64,000 nucleotides of DNA, from positions 186,001 through 250,000 of the forward strand of contig NZ_FPCD01000003.1 of the NCBI RefSeq assembly GCF_900116865.1. Direction: 5' to 3'. Shown here piece by piece: positions 44,257 to 53,801 of the stretch (positions are counted from its first letter, which is position 1; each line of letters starts with the position of its first letter). The translations under genes and the position numbers were made by a program. The notes beneath the pieces were generated by a model that was given only the letters and a program-made list of their open reading frames with translations, did no database searches and was not told the DNA's origin. Origin of the DNA: Butyrivibrio sp. M55 (GTDB lineage: Bacteria > Bacillota > Clostridia > Lachnospirales > Lachnospiraceae).

Positions 44257-45024
44257 TTATTTCTTTAATGTAACAACTACTCTTCTGAATGGTTCTTCAC
44301 CTTCGCTGTGAGTAGTAACAAACCTGTCTCCCTGAAGAGCTGAATGAATAATTCTTCTCTCATAAGGATTCATAGGCTCTAAAGCTACTGAATGTCTGGA
44401 CTTTCTAACCTTATAAGAAATGTTCTTTGCAAGATTTTCGAGAGTAGCTTTTCTTCTCTCTCTGTAATTTTCTGTATCAACCTTAACATGGATGTACTCG
44501 GAATAATCTCTGTTAACAACAAGAGAAACAAGGTACTGAACAGAATCAAGTGTCTGTCCTCTCTTACCAATGAGAACTCCCATCTCATCTCCGCTAAGTT
44601 CAATCTCAAGAATCTTATCAACCTGATTGAAAGTAGTCTTAACAACAACTTCCATTTTCATTGCATCGAAAACTTCTTTTAAAAACTTATTGGCTTTTTC
44701 ACAAACCTCATCAGCATTTATATCAGAGCTGACTGTCTTTTCAACTTCTTTTACAGTCTCTTTTACTTTTTCTTTTTTGCTTTTTATTTCCTGCTTGGGT
44801 GAAACCTTTGTATCTAATTTGATATCATCAATCTTGATTTCTTCACTCTTCTCTTCTTTAACTCTAGCCTTGATGATTGCAGGCTTAGCATTTATCCCCA
44901 AAAAACCTGATGATCCGTTTGAAACTACTTCATAATCAAGTTTATCACTGGTAACGCAAAAAGTTTCGCAAGCTTCTGTAATAGCATCATCAACATTTTT
45001 TGCTGTAAACTCTCTATACTCCAT
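44257..45024 (-). CDS. jag: Jag/KhpB RNA-binding protein
   Basis: 255 residues; ATG behind GGGAGGG. Jag N-terminal domain (1-50; YREFTAKNVDDAITEACETF), a Lys/Glu-rich linker, a KH domain (GVLIGKRGQTLDSVQYLVSL) and a C-terminal R3H domain (RRKATLENLAKNISYKVRKS and MNPYERRIIHSALQG). With KhpA it forms a global RNA chaperone; in other Firmicutes it affects cell elongation and division. Standard position after yidC. Confidence 0.96.
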   Translation of the reverse strand: MEYREFTAKNVDDAITEACETFCVTSDKLDYEVVSNGSSGFLGINAKPAIIKARVKEEKSEEIKIDDIKLDTKVSPKQEIKSKKEKVKETVKEVEKTVSSDINADEVCEKANKFLKEVFDAMKMEVVVKTTFNQVDKILEIELSGDEMGVLIGKRGQTLDSVQYLVSLVVNRDYSEYIHVKVDTENYRERRKATLENLAKNISYKVRKSRHSVALEPMNPYERRIIHSALQGDRFVTTHSEGEEPFRRVVVTLKK

Positions 45025-45062
45025 TTTTCCCTCCCAAATAGACAGTAACCATAAATCTTCTC

Positions 45063-46370
45063 TTATTTATTATTCTTTTCGTTGAAATCTTTTACCATAT
45101 TTGCTTTTGCAAGAAGAGAATCCTTTTTAATCTCTTTTCCTGAGAAACTATCTCTTACCTTCTTGAGCTGATTCTCTCTCTCTTCCATAGAAACAGAATT
45201 TGAACTGCTGTTCATGATGTTTCTTGTAGACATGTTTGCATATCTGTTCATCTGAGGAGTAGTTCTCATCTTCTCCTGCTTCTGTTTATACTTTTCAATG
45301 TTCTTCTCAATCTGAGCATCAATATCAGATCTGTCGATGTGCTTATTAATAAGAATCTGCTGTACCGATCTTATAACCGCACCGATAATCCAATAAATAC
45401 CCATGCCGGCATTAAAGTTAAAGCAAAAGATTGCAGACATCATAGGCATCATAATGTTCATGGTCTTCATTGACTGCTGCATCTGTGCTGCCGGATCATC
45501 GGGATCGATCTTACCGTCTGCAGGAACCTGCTGAGGCATGAGCTTTGTGCTTACCCACTGAGTAAAGAATGCAAGGAAAGGAATAAGAATAGCTCCAATA
45601 AGTAAAACGAAGTTCTTATCCACAAATGCACTCTTTATCATGTACATAGGTGTATCAGCAATATTCATTCCGAGGAAATTGTTATATCTGTTTAAAAGAT
45701 TATGTGTATCTAAAACAGAACCACTGATATCCTTAAAGTTATTTGTGATCAAATCCCAGTCAGAAGATGATGCTCTGTTCAAAACATCAATAAGTGTGTT
45801 TTCCACATAAGTTGTATCACCTGATGTGAAAAGCTGGTTATTAAACTGGCTGGTAAACATCTTCGCACTTGAAACGTTGTTTCTGATGAAATCAACACCA
45901 CCATTTGTACTTCTGATCTGCTCAACAAGAGGATAAAATGCTTCTTTAACAGTTCCTACATATGCAGGAATTGAATAGATAACACGATAAAGTGCAAATA
46001 AGATAGGCATCTGAACAAGAAGCGGTAAGCAGCTACCTGTCTGTGAAACACCGTATTTAGCGTAAACTTCCTTAGTCTCCTGCTGCATTGCAAGCATAGA
46101 GTCGTTATCTTTTTTACCCTTATACTTCTGCTGAATAGCCTTAAGTTCAGGACTCATCTTTGACTGGAGTTTAGAAAACTTCTGCTGTTTGTAAGTCAAA
46201 GGAAGAAGAATAAGATTGATAACTATAGTGAATAATATGATTGAAAGACCAAAATTAGGAATACCAATTTTATTAAGTATATTGAATATGGCTGTCATTA
46301 CATATCCAAGTAACTTAGCAACAGGTCCTACAATACGTCCCTGATAAGGGGTTAAAAGAACTGGTGTCAA
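45063..46370 (-). CDS. yidC: Membrane protein insertase YidC
   Basis: 435 residues starting at TTG 46370, six nt after a perfect AGGAGG. The upstream in-frame ATG 46388 lies before that ribosome site, within the yidD stop region. It inserts membrane proteins. Typical YidC segments: IGIPNFGLSIILFTIVINLI, the cytoplasmic helical hairpin KFSKLQSKMSPELKAIQQKY, and VQMPILFALYRVIYSIP. About 100 residues separate the second and third helices on the outer side (with NGGVDFIRNNVSS and the TTYVENTLIDV region); this and a long charged C-terminal tail make it much longer than Bacillus SpoIIIJ (~260). Followed by jag. Confidence 0.95.
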   Translation of the reverse strand: MTPVLLTPYQGRIVGPVAKLLGYVMTAIFNILNKIGIPNFGLSIILFTIVINLILLPLTYKQQKFSKLQSKMSPELKAIQQKYKGKKDNDSMLAMQQETKEVYAKYGVSQTGSCLPLLVQMPILFALYRVIYSIPAYVGTVKEAFYPLVEQIRSTNGGVDFIRNNVSSAKMFTSQFNNQLFTSGDTTYVENTLIDVLNRASSSDWDLITNNFKDISGSVLDTHNLLNRYNNFLGMNIADTPMYMIKSAFVDKNFVLLIGAILIPFLAFFTQWVSTKLMPQQVPADGKIDPDDPAAQMQQSMKTMNIMMPMMSAIFCFNFNAGMGIYWIIGAVIRSVQQILINKHIDRSDIDAQIEKNIEKYKQKQEKMRTTPQMNRYANMSTRNIMNSSSNSVSMEERENQLKKVRDSFSGKEIKKDSLLAKANMVKDFNEKNNK

Positions 46371-46387
46371 AATAAACCTCCTGTACA

Positions 46388-46597
46388 TTACGGAACGGGA
46401 TCATATCCGCCACTGGAAAAAGGATTACACCTAAGTATTCTCCAGATTGCGAGCAGACTTCCCTTCAATGCCCCATGTTTTTCTATAGCTTCGAGCCCGT
46501 ACTCCGAACATGTCGGAATATACGGACATTTTGTTCTCTTTAAAGGAGAAATGTACTTTCTGTAAAACTTAATTAAAAAGATAAGTATCTTTTTCAT
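46388..46597 (-). CDS. yidD: Membrane protein insertion efficiency factor YidD
   Basis: 69 residues. A small conserved protein that assists YidC. The whole family signature is visible: [20 protein letters not shown] with [13 protein letters not shown], and the final [16 protein letters not shown]. Its start overlaps the rnpA stop (ATGA) and its stop abuts the yidC leader. Confidence 0.97.
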   Translation of the reverse strand: MKKILIFLIKFYRKYISPLKRTKCPYIPTCSEYGLEAIEKHGALKGSLLAIWRILRCNPFSSGGYDPVP

Positions 46598-46944
46598 TTT
46601 TCACCGCCATTTTTCTTTATGCGGGCCTTCCCTGCCAAGCTTAAAAGAGAATCTTCTATATTATGATAGCTTGCATCTCTTGCACAGGCTCTGGCAACGA
46701 CTACTATATCCAAACCACTATTGAATACATCTTCGTGTAGCCGGTAAACTTCTCGAACAAGTCTTGCAAATCTGTGCCTTACAACACTGTTCCCAATTTT
46801 TTTACTACATGAAATCCCAAGTTTATTAGTCGAACCGTTATTTTTCCACACATAAACAACCAGGTACTTATCGGCATAACTTTTGCCGTTCTTATAAACA
46901 TTGCGGAAATCATTTGTCTTTTTCATTGAATCTGAAAAAAGCAT
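46594..46944 (-). CDS. rnpA: Ribonuclease P protein component
   Basis: 116 residues; start ATG 46944 with AAGGAC upstream (an internal Met at residue 7 is an alternative). Protein subunit of RNase P for tRNA 5' processing. Signature [20 protein letters not shown], here with H for the usual N in RNR, plus [10 protein letters not shown] and [15 protein letters not shown]. Between rpmH and yidD as usual. Confidence 0.96.
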   Translation of the reverse strand: MLFSDSMKKTNDFRNVYKNGKSYADKYLVVYVWKNNGSTNKLGISCSKKIGNSVVRHRFARLVREVYRLHEDVFNSGLDIVVVARACARDASYHNIEDSLLSLAGKARIKKNGGEK

Positions 46945-46976
46945 GTCATTGTCCTTTTTAATTCAGAAAGATGAAA

Positions 46977-47000
46977 AAAGGTCACAACGTTGTGACCTTT
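46977..47000 (-). terminator. Palindromic terminator between rpmH and rnpA
   Basis: Perfect 24-bp palindrome AAAGGTCACAACGTTGTGAC plus CTTT; on the minus strand it continues into T residues. It begins four nt after the rpmH stop and probably lets only part of transcription reach rnpA, matching the greater need for L34. Confidence 0.85.
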
Positions 47001-47004
47001 ACTA

Positions 47005-47139
47005 TCAAGCAGATAATCTCTTTCTTCCCTTTGCTCTTCTGGCTGCAAGTACTTTTCTGCCGCCCTTAGTAGCCATTCTTGCTCTGAAGCCGTGAACTCT
47101 GGCTCTCTGGAGCTTATGAGGCTGGAATGTCATTTTCAT
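47005..47139 (-). CDS. rpmH: Ribosomal protein L34
   Basis: 44 residues, ATG 47139 with AAGGAGG eight nt upstream. Sequence begins [20 protein letters not shown] and ends KGRKRLSA; the central [19 protein letters not shown] is the L34 core. It binds 23S rRNA in the 50S subunit. First gene of the minus-strand origin-left cluster, divergent from dnaA. Confidence 0.98.
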   Translation of the reverse strand: MKMTFQPHKLQRARVHGFRARMATKGGRKVLAARRAKGRKRLSA

Positions 47140-47338
47140 ATCGTAAACACCTCCTTCTTTACTAATTATACAACGCAATTACATTTAGTAATTACAGATT
47201 ATATCAGTGTGGAAAAAATCTTTATAATTATAATAAATAAAATCAAGGCAGTCAAGCCATAAAAACGCAGAAAAATAGGGCAAATCTTTGAAAAAAATAT
47301 CAAAAAAATAATTTGCCTATATATTGTGTTGACAAAAC

Positions 47339-47579
47339 TTATCCACAGCAAAATGTTGATTTTGTGGATAACATGTTGATTAATATATACCACGTTATTT
47401 TATCCACATATTTCTTAAATTTTGTGGATAAACCGGAGCATAATTTTGTGGTTATTAATCGGAAATCCAGTAACCACGCCATTTATAACGGTAGATAGCT
47501 TAAAGTGGAAAAATGACCATTTATCCACAGTGTAAAAATATAATTATGTTTGAAATTTTTTTTCCGGTAGTTATCCACA
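47339..47579. other. oriC: oriC, left part: DnaA-box cluster upstream of dnaA
   Basis: Six perfect TTATCCACA boxes in the 528-nt rpmH-dnaA gap: + at 47339, 47400, 47521 and 47571; - at 47363-47371 and 47423-47431. The first four form two inverted pairs with 15- and 14-nt spacers. AT-rich DNA (about 47215-47245) lies to the left. Gene strand switches from - to + here, as expected at an origin. The remaining sequence of the gap shows no coding frame that I would support. Confidence 0.93.
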
Positions 47580-47591
47580 TAATACCCTTGT

Positions 47592-47620
47592 TTGATATTT
47601 AAAGTTTTTTAAGATAAAAT
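47592..47620 (+). promoter_or_regulatory. dnaA promoter
   Basis: TTGATA (47592-47597), 17-bp spacer, TAAAAT (47615-47620), 48 bp before the dnaA start. A perfect DnaA box at 47571-47579 lies just upstream, so autoregulation by DnaA is plausible. Confidence 0.8.
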
Positions 47621-47667
47621 AGTAAAAGTCTACAAGTCTATAAATTGCGTAATTGGGGAGTTTTTTC

Positions 47668-49068
47668 ATGTATTCAACAAAAGAAATCACAGATAAATTA
47701 AAAAACAATTGGGAAGAAATCAAACGCACTATAAAAAATGAGTTTGGGATTACAGAAATATCCTATAAAACATGGATTGATCCTTTAAGTGTTTACAGTG
47801 TTTCGGATAATACTGTAACTATTTTGATTCCTTCCGACAATTCAATGGCTCTTCAGTACATAATCAACCATTACATGGACTTTATTAAAGTTACCATTTC
47901 GGAGTTTCTGGAGATTATGGTAGACGTTTCATTCATTTTAAAGAAAGACACTATTAATAATGAAGAAACACATGAAAATAATTCAGAAGATGCTTCTGAA
48001 AACAGCTATATATCTAACAATAACTACGAACAATCAAATCTCAATCCAAAGTACAGATTTGATACATTCGTCGTAGGTAGTAACAACAAGTTTGCGCACT
48101 CCGCATCACTTGCTGTTGCAGAATCTCCGGGAATATCTTACAACCCTCTCTTCCTCTACGGTGGACCGGGACTTGGTAAGACTCACCTTATGCACTCCAT
48201 TGGTCACTTTGTTATGGAACATAATCGCAAAGCGAAGGTTCTTTATGTAACATCAGAGCAGTTCACAAACGAAGTTATCGAATCTATCCGAAGCGGTAAG
48301 ACAGAAAGCATGTCAAAGCTTCGTGATAAGTACAGAACAGTCGATGTTCTCATGGTCGATGACGTACAGTTTATTATAGGAAAGGAATCAACTCAGGAAG
48401 AGTTTTTCCACACATTCAACGAGCTTCATCAGGCCGGAAAACAGATCATTCTTTCATCCGATAAGCCTCCTAAGGAAATGGAAACTCTTGAAGAGAGATT
48501 CAGATCCCGTTTCGAGATGGGACTTATCGCCGATATCCAGTCTCCTGACTACGAGACAAGAATGGCTATCCTGCGTAAGAACTCTGAGAACTACGGCAAG
48601 AACATTGATGATGAGGTAATCAACTACATTGCTACCAACATCAAGTCAAACATCAGAGAACTTGAAGGTGCATATAACAAGATCATTGCTTATTCAAGAC
48701 TAAATAATGTAGATGTAACTCTTGAAAATGCCATGGAAGCTCTTAAAGATATCATCTATCCTGATAAGTCAAAGGTCATTACACCTCAGCTTATCATTGA
48801 TACTGTCTGCGAACAGTATGGCGTAAAGAAAGATGACATACTCTCTAAGAAGAGACAGGCAGAAATTGTTCTTCCACGCCAGATAATAATGTATCTTTGC
48901 AGAGAAAACACCGAAGCTTCTCTTGAAGAAATAGGAAAACTTCTCGGTAAGAAAGATCATACAACTGTTATCAGCGGAATCAACAAGATTAAAAAGCTTA
49001 CCGCAGTTGATGATGATCTCAACAAAAACATGGATATAATAATGAAGAAACTAAATCCTTCATTATAA
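47668..49068 (+). CDS. dnaA: Chromosomal replication initiator DnaA
   Basis: 466 residues from ATG 47668 behind GGGGAG; the in-frame TTG at 47653 is upstream of that site. Domain I with WEEIKRTIKNEFG, an acidic Asn/Ser-rich linker (about 100-125), then the AAA+ domain: YRFDTFVVGSNNKFAHSASL, Walker A GGPGLGKTHLMHSIG, Walker B VLMVDDVQF, arginine-finger region FRSRFEMG. The DNA-binding domain IV carries KDHTTVISGINKI. It melts oriC and loads the helicase; boxes lie on both sides of the gene. Confidence 0.98.
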   Translation: MYSTKEITDKLKNNWEEIKRTIKNEFGITEISYKTWIDPLSVYSVSDNTVTILIPSDNSMALQYIINHYMDFIKVTISEFLEIMVDVSFILKKDTINNEETHENNSEDASENSYISNNNYEQSNLNPKYRFDTFVVGSNNKFAHSASLAVAESPGISYNPLFLYGGPGLGKTHLMHSIGHFVMEHNRKAKVLYVTSEQFTNEVIESIRSGKTESMSKLRDKYRTVDVLMVDDVQFIIGKESTQEEFFHTFNELHQAGKQIILSSDKPPKEMETLEERFRSRFEMGLIADIQSPDYETRMAILRKNSENYGKNIDDEVINYIATNIKSNIRELEGAYNKIIAYSRLNNVDVTLENAMEALKDIIYPDKSKVITPQLIIDTVCEQYGVKKDDILSKKRQAEIVLPRQIIMYLCRENTEASLEEIGKLLGKKDHTTVISGINKIKKLTAVDDDLNKNMDIIMKKLNPSL

Positions 49069-49070
49069 AT

Positions 49071-49356
49071 TGTGGATAACTTTCTGTGGATATCTATGTA
49101 GAAAACCTGTTATTAGGATGTTATTTATATGTTATTTGATGTTGATTGAGGGTGGATAATTTTTTTCACCCTCATTTGTCAAAATTAGGCCTGTTTATAA
49201 CTTTTATCTTTTCAACACCTAATTTTTTGTTTTCAACACCTAAAAATTTGTAAAAAAGCCGCATAGATAGTATAATGGAATAGGTTTTACACTTTTCAAC
49301 AGCTATTATTAATTCTTTTACTATATTTTTATATATATTTTATACTTTTTAAGTTC
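49071..49356. other. oriC: oriC, right part: dnaA-dnaN interval with DnaA boxes, phased repeats and AT-rich tract
   Basis: 308-nt gap. A perfect DnaA box on the minus strand (TGTGGATAA, 49071-49079) begins two nt after the dnaA stop, with near matches at 49085-49093 and 49151-49159. TTTTCAACACCTAA occurs at 49209 and 49230 and TTTTCAACAGCTA at 49293, spaced 21 and 63 bp. A very AT-rich tract (about 49305-49350) follows and is the best candidate for the unwinding element, as in the bipartite Bacillus origin. Confidence 0.8.
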
Positions 49357-49376
49357 TGAAGGGAGTATGTGGTTAA

Positions 49377-50486
49377 ATGAAAGTCGTTTGCTCAAAGTCG
49401 AATCTTATTAGTGGATTGCAGATCGTATCGAAAGCAGTTCCTTCTAAGACAACAATGTCTATTCTTGAATGTATATTGGTAGATGCAACAGAAGGAGTTA
49501 TTAAATTCATCGCCAATGATATGGAGCTTGGTATTCAAACAATAGTTGAAGGTAACATTGAAGAAAGAGGATACATAGCAATCGATGCAAAGATCTTCGT
49601 AGATATTGTAAGAAAGCTCCCTGATAATGCAGTAACTATTGAATCAGACAGCTCAAACAAAGTAGTAATCAGTTGTGAAAAGGCAAAGTTCAACCTTATT
49701 GGAAGAAAAGGTGATGATTTCACATATCTTCCTTCAATTGAGAAAGTAGACGGAGTATCGGTTTCTCAGTTTACTCTTAGAAATGTAATTCAGCAGACAA
49801 TCTTTTCCATTTCTGAAAATGATGCAAATAAAATGATGGCAGGAGAACTCTTTGAAGTTGACAGAGATACTTTGAAGCTCGTTTCTCTTGACGGTCACAG
49901 AATTTCTATCAGAAAAGTAAAACTTTCTGAAGAGTATTCATACAAGAAAGTTATTGTTCCCGGTAAAGCACTCGGTGAGATCAGTAAGATTCTAGGTGAC
50001 AGCACTGAGAAGATGGTAAATATCTACTTTACCGACAAGCATGTTCTCTTTGAGTTTGATAATACAGTTGTTGTTTCAAGACTTATTGAAGGCGAGTACT
50101 TCAGTATTGATCAGATGCTTTCAAGTGACTATGAAACAAAGATGAGCATTAATAGAAAAGAGCTGCTTGATTGTATAGACAGAGCTACGCTTCTTGTAAA
50201 AGAGGGAGATAAGAAGCCTGTAATTATATCTATTACCGATACAAACATGGAATTAAAGATTAAGTCAACCATAGGAAGTATGGATGAAGTGATCGATATT
50301 GATAAGCAGGGAAAAGATCTTATGATCGGATTTAATCCCAAGTTCCTTATCGATGCACTTCGCGCAATTGAGGATGAAGTAGTTGATATTTATCTTGTTA
50401 ATCCTAAAGCACCTTGCTTTATTAGGGATAAGGATTCAACTTACACATATCTGGTATTACCTGTTAATTTCACAACAGTTGATTAA
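49377..50486 (+). CDS. dnaN: DNA polymerase III beta subunit (sliding clamp)
   Basis: 369 residues; GGGAG lies 11 nt before the ATG. Three-domain clamp: start MKVVCSKSNLISGLQIVSKA, SILECILVDATEGVIKF, FEVDRDTLKLVSLDGHRISI in the second domain, and the C-terminal IDALRAIEDEVVDIYLVNPK followed by TYLVLPVNFTTV (the family's P(V/M)R position reads PVN). It tethers polymerase to DNA and docks many replication proteins. Usual length. Confidence 0.97.
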   Translation: MKVVCSKSNLISGLQIVSKAVPSKTTMSILECILVDATEGVIKFIANDMELGIQTIVEGNIEERGYIAIDAKIFVDIVRKLPDNAVTIESDSSNKVVISCEKAKFNLIGRKGDDFTYLPSIEKVDGVSVSQFTLRNVIQQTIFSISENDANKMMAGELFEVDRDTLKLVSLDGHRISIRKVKLSEEYSYKKVIVPGKALGEISKILGDSTEKMVNIYFTDKHVLFEFDNTVVVSRLIEGEYFSIDQMLSSDYETKMSINRKELLDCIDRATLLVKEGDKKPVIISITDTNMELKIKSTIGSMDEVIDIDKQGKDLMIGFNPKFLIDALRAIEDEVVDIYLVNPKAPCFIRDKDSTYTYLVLPVNFTTVD

Positions 50487-50511
50487 TACTTACCAAAGGA
50501 CCTGATTTAAG

Positions 50512-50727
50512 ATGGAAATAGTAAAATTAAGAGAACAAGATGAATTCATAAAACTCGGACAGGCTTTGAAAAAAGCCGGTCTCGAGGGCTCAGGTGTTGA
50601 TGCCAAAATGGATATACAAGCCGGTCTTGTAAAAGTAAACGGCGAAGTTGAGGTAAGACGCGGTCGTAAGCTTTATGACGGAGACAGTTTTGAATATGAC
50701 GGCGTACAGGTAAAAATAGAAAAATGA
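50512..50727 (+). CDS. yaaA: S4-domain protein YaaA
   Basis: 71 residues; AAGGACC upstream of the ATG. A single S4 RNA-binding domain (FIKLGQALKKAGLEGSGVDA and VKVNGEVEVRRGRKLYDGD). It is conserved between dnaN and recF in Firmicutes and is linked to ribosome assembly in Bacillus (RlbA). Its stop overlaps the recF start by 4 nt. Confidence 0.93.
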   Translation: MEIVKLREQDEFIKLGQALKKAGLEGSGVDAKMDIQAGLVKVNGEVEVRRGRKLYDGDSFEYDGVQVKIEK

Positions 50728-51827
50728 TAATAAAATCATTGGAATTAGCTGACTTCAGAAATTATGAGAATATAAAGATAAACTTCAGCAGAGGAACTAA
50801 CATACTGTACGGTGACAATGCGCAGGGCAAGACCAATATTTTGGAGGCAATCTTTGTTTCTGCAACAACAAAGTCACACAAAGGCAGTAAGGACAAGGAA
50901 ATAATCAGATTCGGTAAAGAAGAAGCACATATCAGAACTATTTTGGAAAAAGATAATGCTGAATACCGCGTTGATATGCATCTTAGGAAGAATAAGTCCA
51001 AAGGAATCGCTATTGACGGGCAGAAGATAAAGAGGGCATCTGATCTGATAGGTCGGTTGAATGTTGTTTTTTTCTCACCGGAAGATCTGAGTATAATTAA
51101 AAATGGTCCTTCGGAAAGGCGCAGATTCATGGATATGGAGCTGTGTCAGTTGGATCAGATATATCTTAACAGTCTTTCCAAGTACAACAAACTGGTAGTC
51201 GAAAGAAATAAGATTCTAAAGGATCTTTTTGAACACCCTGAAAACAGCGTATTACTGGATGTTCAGGATAAGCAATTATTCGAATACGGATCCGTCATAA
51301 TAAAGACAAGAGAAAAATTCATCAAAGATCTTAATGAAATAATAAGACCTATCCACGAGAAACTAACGGGAGAAAAAGAGACACTGTCTGTTTTTTATGA
51401 ACCGAATGTAAAACTTGAGGAATTTGAAAGTAAGTTGAAGCAGGCAAGGAAAAAAGATACCTATGCCAAGCAGACAACAGTAGGACCTCATAAAGATGAT
51501 TTTTCTTTTATGATTAAAAAAATGAATGCGGATGATGCGATAGATATCAGGAAATTCGGCTCACAAGGCCAGCAAAGAACCGCATCCTTATCACTTAAAC
51601 TGTCAGAAATAGAGATAGTTAAGAGAGCAAAAAAAGAAAACCCGGTACTGCTTCTTGATGATGTTTTGTCAGAACTTGACAGCAACAGACAGAATTATCT
51701 TTTGAACACCATCGGAGATATACAGACAATAATAACCTGTACCGGTCTTGATGAGTTTGTTAATAACAGATTTGAAATAGATAAGCTGTTCAAAGTAACC
51801 GAAGGAACAGTAAGTAGTGAAAACTAA
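50724..51827 (+). CDS. recF: DNA replication and repair protein RecF
   Basis: 367 residues. SMC-like ATPase that loads RecA at gaps with RecO/RecR. Walker A GDNAQGKTNILEAI after LADFRNYENIKINFSRG, signature FGSQGQQRTASLSLKLSEI, Walker B PVLLLDDVLSELD. Start overlaps yaaA; the stop lies 15 nt before gyrB, so dnaN-yaaA-recF-gyrB-gyrA is probably one transcript. Confidence 0.97.
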   Translation: MIIKSLELADFRNYENIKINFSRGTNILYGDNAQGKTNILEAIFVSATTKSHKGSKDKEIIRFGKEEAHIRTILEKDNAEYRVDMHLRKNKSKGIAIDGQKIKRASDLIGRLNVVFFSPEDLSIIKNGPSERRRFMDMELCQLDQIYLNSLSKYNKLVVERNKILKDLFEHPENSVLLDVQDKQLFEYGSVIIKTREKFIKDLNEIIRPIHEKLTGEKETLSVFYEPNVKLEEFESKLKQARKKDTYAKQTTVGPHKDDFSFMIKKMNADDAIDIRKFGSQGQQRTASLSLKLSEIEIVKRAKKENPVLLLDDVLSELDSNRQNYLLNTIGDIQTIITCTGLDEFVNNRFEIDKLFKVTEGTVSSEN

Positions 51828-51839
51828 GGAACGGAGTAG

Positions 51840-53780
<1,941 letters not shown>

Positions 53781-53801
53781 AGAACGTAAAAAGGAAAAGA
53801 A

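Noticed and set aside
47199-47498. Short ORFs inside the oriC region
   Set aside because: They run through DnaA boxes and AT-rich DNA, without ribosome sites or family resemblance.
49264-49280. DnaA-trio element beside the AT-rich tract
   Set aside because: TAGATAGTA has two TAG-like triplets but not a continuous run adjacent to a perfect DnaA box, so the evidence is too thin.
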